From Marchantia polymorpha subsp. ruderalis (taxonomy: Eukaryota; Streptophyta; Marchantiopsida; Marchantiales; Marchantiaceae), in the NCBI GenBank assembly GCA_037833965.1, contig AP031352.1:11574501-11638500 (forward strand): a stretch of 64,000 nucleotides of DNA, written 5' to 3'. The position numbers and the translations under genes were made by a program. Below, piece after piece: positions 49,771-62,200 of the stretch. Positions within the stretch are counted from its first letter, which is position 1. Each line of letters opens with the position of its first letter. The notes under the pieces are model-generated. The model was not told the origin of the DNA. It did no database searches and worked only from the letters and a program-made list of their open reading frames with translations.

Positions 49771-51970
49771 GTTAACAGAAAGATTACTTCTCAAAAGTAT
49801 CACAATTTGGATAAATCCCATCACTTATTAATTTTATTGTGATTTTTTGTCAACAAAAAAATCACTACAGCTGGATTTAATGTCAGAAAAATCGCTCTTG
49901 AAAATGCTACTTCATTGTAGGAGATTCTTGTCGATTTTGGGTTCTGTGGAACTTTCCGTTGAAGTTTTTGTTTGTTGTGCTGCATGGCGGAGTTGAAGAC
50001 ATCCGTCGTGAAATATCATCCTTGGTCGTCACCTGTCATCAACTGAAATGAAGTGGTTCTTTCTGACAAATCCCGAAAACAAGAAATGGGTGGAAGCTCA
50101 AGAGAAGCGTCACAAAGCCGAACAGAACGTTAAGGACGTTTCACGTTTGGTATGTCGTGAAATGTTTCCAGAACTTCACCCTGAAACTATCGAGTTGGGC
50201 TCGGAGGCAAGCTCTAGCTCTGCCCTGAAGGAGATTGTGATTGAGGCTCGTCAGCGGCAACTTCACCGTACATTGATGAAGGAGCTCTTGAAATCCTTTA
50301 CAACAACAGGAAAACAGACCATTGCTCCGTATCGTACAAGGACTTGGGAGCAGAAATCGAAAGCCATATTTTTTTACTTTCACAGGTCTTTAGGAAACAT
50401 GAACCAAGAACTATGCTCTCTCTTCTCGATCAACGTCATGAACTTTCAGAATTGGATCAAGCGAAAAAGGTATTTCGGTAAATGTTTCCACTATGTTGAG
50501 GCTTTTAAAGTCTCTGATATCCTTTCCGACGTGCCTGCCACATATCGAAAGGATTACGATGATGTGGACGCTTCCAGCCAGGTGCAAATCGATTCAAAGT
50601 TTTGCAATTCCACTCCAGGTCAGTAGTACGTTTCGGCCTTATCTGCCGATACTCGTCAAAACAATCGGAAAGTGGCTGGAAAATCTGACAACATCACATA
50701 TCTTCTCCAAACAACCAAGACTGTCGGTTTTGGAAGAACAGTGAAATACGCCCAGCAAGAAGAATTCCTTATCTCGACTGTGGTGATGAAATGGGAGACA
50801 TGCAACCCATTGAGCAAATCGGCAACCTACGATCTGCTCATCTCAACGTTTGGTCATGAACAGGAAGCGGAACGCACTGAATGGGAGGTGAAGATGAAGA
50901 TCTATTCAAAGTGTATATCTCCAAGCCTTTCGCAATGGGTCGCCAGAGTTCTTGAGAGACATCGGTTTTTGATTCCGAAGGAATCAATCTCCCAAACAGT
51001 TCCTTTCACTTGGTTACAAATTTGTTTGGATACGATCTGTAACATCATGCGATTTGCTGGTGTGACCCGTTTGGTCAATGCCAACGAAATGTTTCTTCAA
51101 TTCTACCCGAAAGAAACCCATTTGATTGCTCCAACGAATGTACGACGAGTTGGTTCCAACCGAGCCAAGGATGCCAAGAAAAGGTGCACTTTGATTGAGG
51201 CATGCGAGATGTTCCAAACTCAAATCATTGCCTTTATGATTATCATGACTGGCCAGCTTGACGGGACGCTTTCAAGACGATTATTTTCTTCGGATGGGCC
51301 TAGCAAAGTCACGTTCCATCCAAAGCATTGGATGGACAAAGACGAGTGCTGCATTTACTTGGAATATTTGGCGTCGTGTTATGCAGGCGAGAAGGTTGGT
51401 TTGATTTGGGACGCGGCTTCTAGCCATTTTTCAGATCAAGTCAAAGAGAAAGCTGCTGACCTGAACATCACGTGGGGATGTATTCCTCTTGGGTGCACTA
51501 GATTGATTCAAGTATGCGATCTGATTGCCAACAAACCGATCAAACAGGCCTTCAAAACGCGCCACGTCTCGTGGAAGATTGCCTCTAATCGTGATCCTAG
51601 AGGCAAATACAAGGTCGATCAAAAGGACGTCATTTCTTGGCTAGAACAATCGATCGAAGATGTAAATGCCAGCATGTCGACTTGCTCAGAGGTTGCTAAG
51701 GTCTTTGTTACCTACGACAGGATTTTCGTTGTGCAAATCAGTCTGCACTAACTGAGTACTTGGCGAAACATGAGGAGAACGATGTATATCAATCACTAAT
51801 CGACAATCAGCGATCTTTGGACATGGAATAAAGCTTTTCCCACTTGTTTTAATTTTGAAAATGGTGCGTCAAAAGTTCACAAGATAATCACAATTTCTGA
51901 TAAGAATCGGTCACTTTTAATGTTAACTCAATCGCAATTTGAAAATACCTCAATTAAGCTTTTTGTTAAC
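49771..51970 (+). mobile_element. Pogo-like DNA transposon, 2,200 bp, inserted into the Copia fossil
   Basis: Terminal inverted repeats are GTTAACAGAAAGATTACTT (49771-49789) and, reverse-complemented, GTTAACAAAAAGCTTAATT (51970-51952), with 16 of 19 matching. TA flanks both ends (49769-49770 and 51971-51972), the target duplication of the Tc1/mariner-pogo superfamily. The element carries one transposase frame on the plus strand, and its composition is much closer to host genes than the AT-rich Copia around it. Copia RNase H sequence continues on both sides, proving the order of insertion. The ends are intact but the transposase is not, so it could only have been moved by a relative. Confidence 0.88.
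50048..51831 (+). pseudogene. Pogo-like (DDE_1) transposase, disabled
   Basis: The transposase catalyses cut-and-paste movement of the surrounding element. From ATG 50048 the frame reads an N-terminal region with a helix-turn-helix (about 50335-50470, FSINVMNFQNWIKRKR). After an in-frame TAG at 50624-50626 it continues in the same frame through a DDE_1 catalytic core. The core shows KHWMDKDECCIYLEYL, IWDAASSHF with the second Asp at 51410-51412, and VCDLIANKPIKQAF with the third Asp at 51518-51520. The position of the first catalytic Asp reads Asn (VNANEMF, 51083-51085; the family normally has Asp before Glu). Near 51715 the frame shifts, so this reading stops at 51751, while a coding-like tail (ALTEYLAKHEENDVYQS) in another frame ends at TAA 51829-51831, overlapping AATAAA. 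One nonsense codon, one shift and an active-site change make it inactive but young. Confidence 0.9.
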
Positions 51971-52522
51971 TACGATAAACTATTTTGGTTAGATAGATTT
52001 ATCACTTACATGGAGTTAGACATGAGGTTGTCAATCTTCACAATGATAGTCAAATTGTATTACATCTTGCTGCAACCAGATCAGATGGTCAAACCTTAGA
52101 CGTGCTAGATTGGAATGATGGATGGATGAGTAGGGTGAAACACATTGACATCAAATATCATTTTATGAAACATATAGTTTCTAATATTAAGATTAAGCTA
52201 TTCAAGATTGGTAGTAAGTTTTATCTAGATTAAGCGTTTATCAAAGTTATTACTGTAAAGAGTTTGAAAATACATTGAACTATAATGCAGTTTTCACATG
52301 AGGAACACAAGTAAAGTTTATTAGCAATTTTAAATAACTCTATATTTTTTATACTCTATTTTGTTTTGGCTACGGCTTGGTTTAAATCAGTTCTATACTA
52401 AATAGTAGTTATTGTTTAAATACTATTAACTTTATTATTATCTATTTCTTTCTAGGTTTTCCTATAGAGTAATCGTATAGTTTAAGGAGTTTTAGGTACC
52501 CGACATGTGTTAAGAGGGAAAT

Positions 52523-52742
52523 TGTTAAGTTTAAAAGAATTGTATGACGATAGACTGTTGTTAGGATTTGTATGTGTGTAAAATGTGATCTACTTGTCGC
52601 CTCAAAAACTATAAGTCTTTTGGAAATATACTTATAGAGTAAAAATCATGTATTCTTATTTACTATTTTTTGTAAAATTATTGTAATCTAGTTCATGATA
52701 ATTTCTTTAGTTGCAACACTTATACATTGCATCTGTACAACA
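52523..52742 (+). mobile_element. Probable 3' LTR of the Copia fossil
   Basis: Directly after the purine-rich tract AAGAGGGAAAT the sequence starts TGTTAAG, as plant Copia LTRs do, and a TG...CA segment of about 220 bp can end near 52742. No partner LTR is visible in the window, so the right boundary is a guess. Confidence 0.45.
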
Positions 52743-54854
52743 AAATTCACTAATAATATCTTACTGTTTTCACAATGTGAAATTGATAATATAATCATTC
52801 TTTATTTATAAAAATTGTTCAACTTAATTACTGTGATAGTGATATTTAGTTTCATAATGAGCCAAAAATAAAACTGATATCAATGCTTTATCTATATTTG
52901 TTTCAAAATTAAAGATTATTAAAAACTCTCATCAAATTTTATCTTAAAAAATCAAACCATATATAACATCTATCTAAATATTGGATTTTGATCATGAATA
53001 AAGAAATATGTTTCACATATCATGTGTACAGAATCAAAATACAGAATTAAAATTAAAAATTAATTAGAAATACAATTTATGAAATATTGACATATCCTAT
53101 ATTTCATATATAAAACATTATTTTATGTCTAGAAAATATTTATTATATGATAATATTTTCATAAATGATTCAACATTTCTTTCAATGTTAAAAAATGTCA
53201 ATTTCTGTAAATTGAAGTCCATATATTTACATTTATGAGCTTCTTGATCAATAAAATATATTTCATTGATAGCAAGACAAGTTTCAAGTACAATTTTCAT
53301 CTTTAATAAATCTAAAAAAATTATCTATTTTATTTAAATAAAATTAAATTAAAATAAAATAATTGTAAATTATCATATAAATTCTTGTGAAGACATATCT
53401 GTTTAAATTTTTTATCAAGTAAATAGTTAATGAATTAAATATTAAGCTTTATATTAAACTTATCATATATGAAATAATTATCAATACAAGCTATTACTTC
53501 ATCTAAGCTATGCACATACTTTATTCAAATACATCTTGTAATGATCCAAGATCCTTTTAGACAAGAACTTGAGCCGTTGAACTTATATATGAGTATTTCA
53601 AAATTATTTTCTTTAAATATGAAAATAACATGCTATATATATGTATTTTGATTTTATTGGATAGAAAAAAATTTATCCATGAGAATCAATAACGTAACAA
53701 TGTACCACTTATAGATTAAATGTTTTGACATATTCTCATTTCTGATTTTGTTTCATGTAATTTCAGAGTTCTTATTTTATTGAATATTTATGACTTGAAA
53801 CTTCGTGCAAAATTCAACTGAATAGAAAGTTATTGAATACAATTATGCTTATTGTGATTATTCATGAGTCTCAAACTAAATTTGGAGCAGTCATATTCTA
53901 TTTTGCAGTTTCAATCATTGAGATGTTTGAACAAGGTTGTATTGAGCTTAATATTTAAGCTCAATATAATTTATATAATTTTATTTAAGAATAATCTTAT
54001 CACAAAATTAGCCAAGAACCTTCTCACCATAAATTTTACTTTGTGATACCAAGGAAGTTGATTGTTTTCACTTCTCTAGTATCTAGGAAAATCTATTTTT
54101 GAGCCAAAGTCATATATGAAAACACCATAAATTTGAAAAAAAAAACTAATATTTTTCACGACTTTGAAGATAATGGAATAGATGATAAATATTTTAACTT
54201 TCGATTTCTTAGATCATTATTGATATTAGGTGAAAGGAAAATTCGCTGAAAAGAGCTTGAAGACACATATATACAATTGAGACCAACATTAGTCATAGAA
54301 TTTGTTGTGTCGGTTGTTCAGAAATTTTTTTGGCTCTTATCTTGAGTAAACATCTAGGTAAACATATCTTCTCTTCTTGTCAAGGACATACATTTCGATG
54401 TGATCGTGCTCTCTTGTACTAAATTTCAGTCTCAGTGAGAATCATGCTTACTGATTTTACACCATCTGTTCGAGACATCAACCTTAAGCAAGCATTAAAC
54501 AAATTTACGATGACGAATCGAGCACTTCATGAAACAGATGAGTGCAGCAAAGGAACGAACGTTAGGGAGACTTGATCATGGCTATAAGTTGGAGAATTCG
54601 AAGACCAAATTGGCGTTCGATCATCTCACTATTGTACTGTTGACTTCGACCATGATTACGAGTAGGTGTACACGAGCTGTACATCCGAACCATCACTCTG
54701 CAATGAAAATTATAGAAGGTCCAACTTCTCAGTATCGACATGTCTGCTCGAATCAGTTGTGACTGTAAAGAAGTAGATGCGAAAGCAATAGCTCTCTAGT
54801 CTACAATGTCATCATTTCCTCGGGCGTAGTTCGGCAGATTAGGCTGGCTGAGTC
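52743..54854. other. AT-rich block, no gene
   Basis: Very AT-rich and CpG-poor to about 54.3 kb, then ordinary composition. No recognisable element or gene. It probably represents further old repeat DNA next to the Copia fossil. Confidence 0.4.
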
Positions 54855-56596
54855 TCAGTCGGAGGGATAATGCTCACGGTGTGTCTTGCACTTGTAACAA
54901 ACGCGTGAGGAGGATTGAAGGACGAGGGGTTTGATAGCAGAGTCCGTCTCGTCCGGCAGGCCTCTGAGGTCCCCCCCGGGCATCAGCATGACAACTGAGA
55001 GGATGAATTTTCCAGCAAGACTCCACTGTCCTCAGAAGCTGTACAGGGCATCTGCACACGGTGAACTCTTTGACAGTCTGAGCGCGCAGCTGTAGTCCAC
55101 TGACATCCCGACTCCACCGTAGGCACTGCACAAATGAGGAGCAAACACCAGTCAGTCTGTCAGAAAAAAATTTGAGGACAACAGAGATGGTAATCTGTGG
55201 AATGGTATCGCATCTGCCATGTTCGTCTGTCACAGTGGCGCATGGCAAGTGGGAAATAAGAACTGAAGGAATGATTTCATTTGTCATCCATGTTCTCGAT
55301 TTTAGCTCTAGAGCATGTAACCCAGTCCCATACTTTCATTTGAATGCAGAGGTTTAAAATATGCAAACCTCCTGACAACCTCGAAGACGATGTTGAAGAC
55401 GGGAAAATTCAATGGATCTTCTACGATCTTGTTCCCTTGGATGACGCAGATCGTAAAGATGACGACACAGAGGTTGGCTGAGTCCTTGGCAAGGAGCTTC
55501 CTCGTCTGAGAACTCAGGCTGTTATTGGGGGACTCTGGCTTTGTGACGTGGAAACGCTCATTTCTACTTCTTCATATTCGCTGGAGTTCTGCCTCAGGAG
55601 AAAGAGAGGGTGTGCTGCAATGTACCTGCTTGGCCAAACAGAGAAGGACCGGTTATTCAACTGGTCACTGATTTAAGCCCTCGGTTGGAATTTAGTTGAG
55701 AACAGCAGCTCTGAAGTTGATGACTATTAACAACTCGTCAGCGGAAAGCTTTCAAATACATTCGTTGCCCATGGCCTTAAGGCTCTTAAGCTGAAACAGT
55801 GATAGACAAGGAGCTTTAAGAAAATGCAAAAAAATTGACAACAATGGAAAAAAGAAAGCTTGCACCCAACTCTGGATTTCAGATTAATTTTGATTTCTAC
55901 AATTCATTCAGGAGACGGAAAAGACATCATGTCTAACTTCTCGGCAGCAACTCTGAGAACTCTCACAGAAGAAGAGGATCCAGCTTAAATCATGGTAACG
56001 TAAAGCACCAGCACTGTAGGTAGGAGTCCACACCTCCAGAGTTCTGCACACTTACTGATTGATAAACTCCAACGATTGATTATCTTTGAGAGTGGACTGA
56101 GGTTGTTAATGCAACTGGATTCCAGTCTAAAGTCCAGATGAAGATGAGCTGGACAGCAGACAATCGCAGCAGTGTGAGCGCCAGCCATGAAGTTTGCGTG
56201 GCCGAAAACAGTTGAGTGTAGCATTTTCGAGGGTGTTCCAGAAGGTGGTTGAATACTTGCTTTCTGGCCCTGATGATTTCCCTGGCAAAAATAAATCAAA
56301 AAAAGGAGGCAGAGTGGGTAGAGAAGATTGCCAGCCAAGGAGCAGGCTGTGTAGAGCAGTAGAAGACAGTTCTCTCTCTAAACGGTATTAAGTTGTCGGC
56401 AGGAACTGCTGAGTTTGTGAAGGCTGAAACTGAAGTAACAAAAACAGGAAGAAAACAGAGTTGACGTCTCTGACTCGCAAAAAGCACTCTGCTTTTGCAT
56501 TCACGGCAAAGTAGAGCTCGTGAGAGCGGAAGCCAAGAACTTAACGACAACGATGTAAGTGGGAATTAGTCCACTGAGAATCAGAAGGATTTCTGG
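54855..56596 (-). pseudogene. HKT/Trk-type K+/Na+ transporter pseudogene (3' two-thirds)
   Basis: HKT proteins are plasma-membrane Na+/K+ transporters with four membrane-pore-membrane repeats. On the minus strand, in family order, I see: a membrane segment 56596-56504 (GLIPTYIVVVKFLASAL); pore loop 2 in 56442-56371 (VSAFTNSAVPADNLIPFRE, the filter Gly replaced or lost); a membrane segment 56338-56282 (AGNLLYPLCLLFLIYF) in another frame; 56238-56083 (LTLLRLSAVQLIFIWTLDWN) ending at TAA 56082-56080; pore-3 remains to about 55988; an exon 55571-55369 (VEDPLNFPVFNIVFEVV, GTTTGC donor); and a last exon 55125-54855 with pore loop 4 (AYGGVGMSVDYSC), an in-frame TGA at 55034-55032 and the tail WSLAGKFILSVVML then RGLPDETDSAI. 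At least two frame changes and two internal stops show it is dead. The N-terminal third with pore loop 1 was not found. Confidence 0.82.
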
Positions 56597-59200
56597 AGCT
56601 TAGGCTTCCTCGAGACTGTCACACGAGATGCAGGAACATTCTAGAACAAAGTTTCTATATGGTTTTTGGTATCATGTACTTCGTCGACTGCTTTCGAAGA
56701 CTCTGACGTTCCGGCCTTCCAGCATCAGATGCAGTGACTAAATGTCCTGGAACCTGTACGAGATGTAGGTAATAGGTCTTATCATTGCGGCCATCTTCGG
56801 ACAAAGTAGCAGCTGTGTGGATCTCGTGATCATTGACAACGCCGTGTGGTCCTGAAGCAGCTGCAGTCTCATCCAGCCCTCCGCAAACAGAGTATCTTCT
56901 ACGTCCAAGAAATGTGCTGGTGATCGATGTGGATTTTGCGACAGCCTTCCTGGTGGGATGGTCTGCGCCACAACCACATCATCTTTCGGAGTATGGTCAC
57001 GAGACCAGTCTTTCCTGATCTCTTGAACCAAGCCGTTTGTATCGGCGATTTAAATGGTAACATCTTACGAACCTAGGCAAAAGTGAAGTGAATGGATGAC
57101 TTCCTACATTCATCGAGGCCAAGGAGAGTTCCCCCATTATTATAATGACAGTGGATATCGAATTAAAATTGAAGGTAGCACCCACGATCGAGATCTGCTT
57201 CTGACGTTATCTGTGAGACAGCCATATAAAGGCACCCAAAGTTTCTAAGCCCAGGAAGTATGACTCATGGAGTCGGTGGAAGGTTAGATGTGCTCTTACC
57301 AATCTGGATTCACATATCCATTCGACTCGGGACTTATAGGACAACTCGAACGCCATATCTATTAGTGAAAGCACCTCACTTTCCTCAGCACATTCCGGAC
57401 CCTAGCCACCAAACTCTCCATTGAACAACAGGATGAAATTGGAGATTGAGCGACTCAGTGGTCCCTCATGAATTATAAAATTTGAAGCAAAAATAAAGGC
57501 AACCGGAGATCAAGCCATGGGACAAAGATTACATCCCCGTTGCACGTTCTGGCATCTGCCCTGCTCTGGATGCGCTCACGTGAAGATGGGTCCTTGAGTG
57601 TGATGCTGTGAGGTTTGAACATACTTCCAGTGTGTCGGTTCATGGACCAGACAATTTTTCACAGCCTTTGATCTTTCACCATCACACGTACATGGAAGGC
57701 CAAAGGACATGGATACATTACTGGTGCTCCATTCCAGCTTTACAATGGTGAAGGCTTTTCCCTCAGATGTTAACGAGGTCGAAGCCATCTGACCACTCAG
57801 CCACATTTCTCCAAGGTCTTCCGTGAACTTGGACAATTATTGGGCCGGACCGGCCACTGAAGCTGAAGTATGCATGCGAGCTCCACATCATGATTGACTG
57901 GTTCCTTATACTATCTGAGAGAAAGCAATATATGAGAAAGTACCCGACAGTGGAACCAAGGGACGTAACAAAGTACGAGCGAGGACGAGACAGATGATTC
58001 ATGTCATGTTCGCTACAAGAGCGGCGATACCAACACGTGAGATCAAGAAGACAAAAAACACAAAATTAGGTAGAATGGGTAAGAAAATATGAATCAGTCA
58101 TGGAGTTTCTTTTTTGCAGCCAATGTGAATGCACCGTCTTTCGGAAGATACTATACCGGTCAATGTATACAAGCATTTTGACTTTCAATGAACACACAAC
58201 TGTTGGACTGGAACTTGATCTTGGAATGTTCATAAAACAGAAATCCGGATCCTAAACTCACTCGAGATGGAGGCTAAAAACCGTCGAGTTGACATATACG
58301 CTATAATTCTGTATGATAATTTTTTCCTTAAGTCCTCAAGGGCCTGACCATCAAATGTCTGTACTCTACATTCAAGCACTTCGGCGAGGCTCTTTCAACT
58401 TTCTTACAACTTCATTAGAGCCTGAAAACCACGTGAGGTTATGTGTTCCTTTCGCGAGTTCTGGATTCGACTCAAGTCCCGGATTGGAGATTCTACATTC
58501 CACGAAAGTCCCAGTTAGGAAGTTGAGCTTTGGGCAACTGAGGGAAAGGTAGAGCCAAGCAGCTAAGAGACAAAAATTATTCCCGGTTCCTACATTGTAC
58601 GCAGGTTGTATTCAGCTGGGGAATCCAGAGCTGATAATCATTGACAGACACACAGAAAGTGCAGTAGGGAAAATTTGTCAATCAACAACTACACCGTCAA
58701 TGAGCACAGCTGATTCTATCGTGAACAGCCAGACCATGTTGGGTGTCGAGGTCAACAAGCGCCACCCCCGGCAGCGGCAAAGGCCCAGGAGGCTGTGATT
58801 CTTCTTCCCCGCACCTGCTGCACCTGGTGAATTCCCTATCCAGCTGCACATGGGCGATGTTTGTATGATCTCAAGGCAGTATATGACGAGGCTGATGGCA
58901 TTGCTCAGAAACTTCATGCTGTTCACATTTCTAGCATTCATTTCCATTCTGTTTCGCCGTCCTTGTTAGACCTAGCTACTCTATCTTCCTCCGAGCATTT
59001 TAAGATTATCGAGTATGGTTATACTAAGGTATATAAAGTAGTCGCTAGTACTCTTTGAGAACGCAAAATCAGATGGCAGAGATAAACCACAACATCAGAC
59101 GCATATGTGGGTTAGTTCCTAGTGATACCAGACTCCTCAATGAGGCTGTGGTCTCGATCGCTCTGTTATGTTGAGAAACTGCGCTAAGGGTCAGAGGCCA
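56597..59200. other. Region upstream of the HKT pseudogene, no supported gene
   Basis: If the HKT pseudogene once had an N-terminal exon it should lie here on the minus strand, but I could not find pore loop 1. Two coding-like stretches stand out without identification: minus 57836-57576 (EGKAFTIVKLEW, STSNVSMSFGLP) and plus 58861-59058 (AVYDEADGIAQKLHAVH), which begins at TTG. Confidence 0.35.
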
Positions 59201-62200
59201 ACATTTTACTTCAAATCTATTGATTATGCATAGCTATTGTATTTATTTTTTATATCTAATATCTTTTTTCTAAAATGAATTTAACATGTTATTTAAAAAT
59301 GAAAATTTTCATTCAATGTAGGTGTCATGATAAAAAAAAAGGACATGTCCAGATTTATTAAAAAAATGTCAATTTAATTTTTGAATACGATTAGATTAAC
59401 TTTTTTTATGAATAATCTTTCATGTTTGTGATATATATTGGTTTTAAAAAGTAAAAACATAATGATTTTTTTAATAAAATCATGACATGATTAATGAACA
59501 TTGTTGAAAGAATCTTGAGAATTATAGAAATCTATTCAACATTTAATTCTTAATAATTTTATCACTTTAAAATAACATTTGTGCTTGGATAAATTTATAT
59601 TTACATAATGCATATTGGATAATTGACTCTAAAGATTGATATAAATTTCAAATCCAAATAGCTCACACATCAATATATATTTTTAATGAAGTTTTTAATA
59701 TACATATACAATTTTTTAATGTTATTGAGATGCATGCATCTCAAGAAAATTTGAGATATTATGAAATTTGAGATATTAATTTGATAAGAAAGCTTCATAT
59801 ATTAATTCATATATTATGAAAATTCATAAGAAAACTTCATGTTTATAAAGAACGTTAATTATCATTCAGGTAAAAACCTGATAAAATGTAACCATTTTTA
59901 GTCAGTTTTAATTAAAATATAGATTTTTTAAGGGCTTATACTTAGAGTTACTCACATTTTTTTATTTATAGTTATTATGTCCACAATATTTGTGCTTGAT
60001 ATTTAGACATTTAATTGTGGTAATCAAGAATAACACGTCAACATCTATATGCGTGTAAGATAAATATTCAGAGAGATTATTAATGTAACACTTGAAAACA
60101 ACACATCAGTCATCAGTATGCATGTGAGATAAAAAATTAGTGTGATAATTAGTGATTAAGTTAAAACAACAGGACAGCAAAGGTGAAAAATTAAGTAGAT
60201 TGATGGATCATACACCGGCCTGTTAAGTCTAGTCGGACACCTAAATTAGCTCAATTTAGTCGTACGAAGAGAACTTCATTGAGACTTAGTTTAGTCGGTG
60301 GGCAAATATGAATTTTCTTAGTAATTTAGAGTGCATAAAGTGGAACCAGGAGCATTTCATTGTTTAGGCAATATGATCGCCTAAACTAAACAGGCCGGAT
60401 CGTACATATCATCAAAAATTATAAAAAAGTTATGAACATATTTAAGCATGAAAAAAAACTCAAAATTTGATGTTTCACCAGCAACAAATATAAATTTTTT
60501 AATATAAGATAATACTAAACTAGATGTTTTAAAATAACTTGATGTATGCACAACAAATCACATGAAAAAATGAAAAATTCTTCTATAGCAAACAGATTTT
60601 GTTAAGGCCTGAATAATGAAAATATGTAGAGTCATATGTTTGAATAGATAAATAAATAAATAACTAAATATTGCTTGTTAAAAAATCAAAACAATTGATC
60701 AAACATTTTTTAAATTTCTCAATATTGATGATAACATGTCATTAGAATGTTTTTATTTGAATTACTAAAAACCGTATTTTGTGCATTGTTTAATTATGAT
60801 AAAAATGTAAAATTTGAGATGAATAATGTATATCAAAATAATTATATTTTATAAAAAAAATTTAATATATTGAATTATTTGTGAATATTGATATAGATAT
60901 AAATGGATAGGTTCTAATGTCTTCATAAAAATTTGATTACTTTTTTAAAAATATATTAATAATATTCATTATTTCTCATACTTAAACCAATAAATAAATG
61001 AAAAATCCAATAAATTGTTTGAAAATAAGATATGTGCATTCACATTAGAAGAACAATAAAAATGTAACTTTCTTTTACACCTGGTGAAATTTTCATTTAA
61101 TATTTTTGGTAATTTTGATAAAACTTCAAAAATATTTACAATTTATATTCTAAAAAATTCACATTTTTTAAATTTTATTGAATGAAATGAAGACTTCAGA
61201 AGAAGATTTTCTTACCAAAATAGTAATTATTAATACTGTGGAGTTTGTTTATGAGGTAGTGCACCAAGTTAATATGATTGTTTAATATTTACAAATGCTA
61301 ATTATAGAAAATTGAAATTTTGTATAAGAAATTAGAATGGATTATTTACAACAATAAAAATGCTTACAAGAATTTTTTTGATATTGAAACTTGTTGATGA
61401 AATGACTCACAATTTGAAACTTTTGTTATAAATAACACACATCTTATATTCATATATATCATAATTTTATTAACATCATTTTTTCAATAAATCTTGATAG
61501 CTAATCATGAATAATGTGAGGTTGGAAAAAAAACAGATTGTAAATATTCCATAGTAACTTATTTAATTCAATGGGATGTATATTCATTATATGAATCAAC
61601 TTTGGAAGTGTAGATTGTGAAGTGTAAAAAGTTAAGCTCTGATTATTCAAGATATTGAATTCACCAGCAATTAGTACCTTGAAATCTCAAAAGAAGAAAA
61701 TTAAATAGTCATGTTCAATTACTTGATACTAAATTCACTCAAGATGAAGACAAAATTTAACTATTGAATTTCATGGTTGTCATGTCATAATATGTATGTT
61801 TAATGCTTAGAATATATTAGTTGAAAACTACACATCATTAATACATGTGTTTGTTTTGTATTTATGAATATATATTTACAAAGAGTGAAATGAATAAAAA
61901 ATAAACTGTATTTTTTACATGTTGAAAAAATATAATTAAAAGAATAATATTATTGTAACCATTATTTATTTTAATATTTTTTGAATAATATTATGTTTTA
62001 AGAAATATTTTAATTTAAAAAATATGTTGAGAATACTATATTACTTTTACAATGAAGTATCTAAGTATCTTGAAACTTAATTCAGAAATGGAATCTTTGA
62101 TTTTGTGGTAATGTTGTATAAATCATTTCATGACATGCTATGTTTTAGTTTGTAAGTCTATAGTTAACAAGATAAGGTAAACATTTTGAGATAAATTTTT

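Larger units (their letters stand above)
47630..52742 (+). mobile_element. Ty1/Copia LTR-retrotransposon fossil, split by a later DNA transposon
   Basis: The plus strand shows, in order, the Copia integrase core (LCTDNEY near 47.7 kb), the end of integrase (INFGCMSFTLI and DLASKTCFF near 47.97-48.06 kb), reverse-transcriptase remains (48.5-49.0 kb), the conserved GSLMYL block (near 49.41 kb) and the start of RNase H (near 49.69-49.76 kb). The end of RNase H lies beyond the insertion (RVKHIDIKYHFMKH near 52.13-52.18 kb). It ends in a purine tract and a probable 3' LTR. No 5' LTR or gag is seen, so the element is truncated. It is broken many times over, very AT-rich and evidently old. The pieces on the two sides of the 2.2-kb insertion are collinear. 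Confidence 0.85.
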
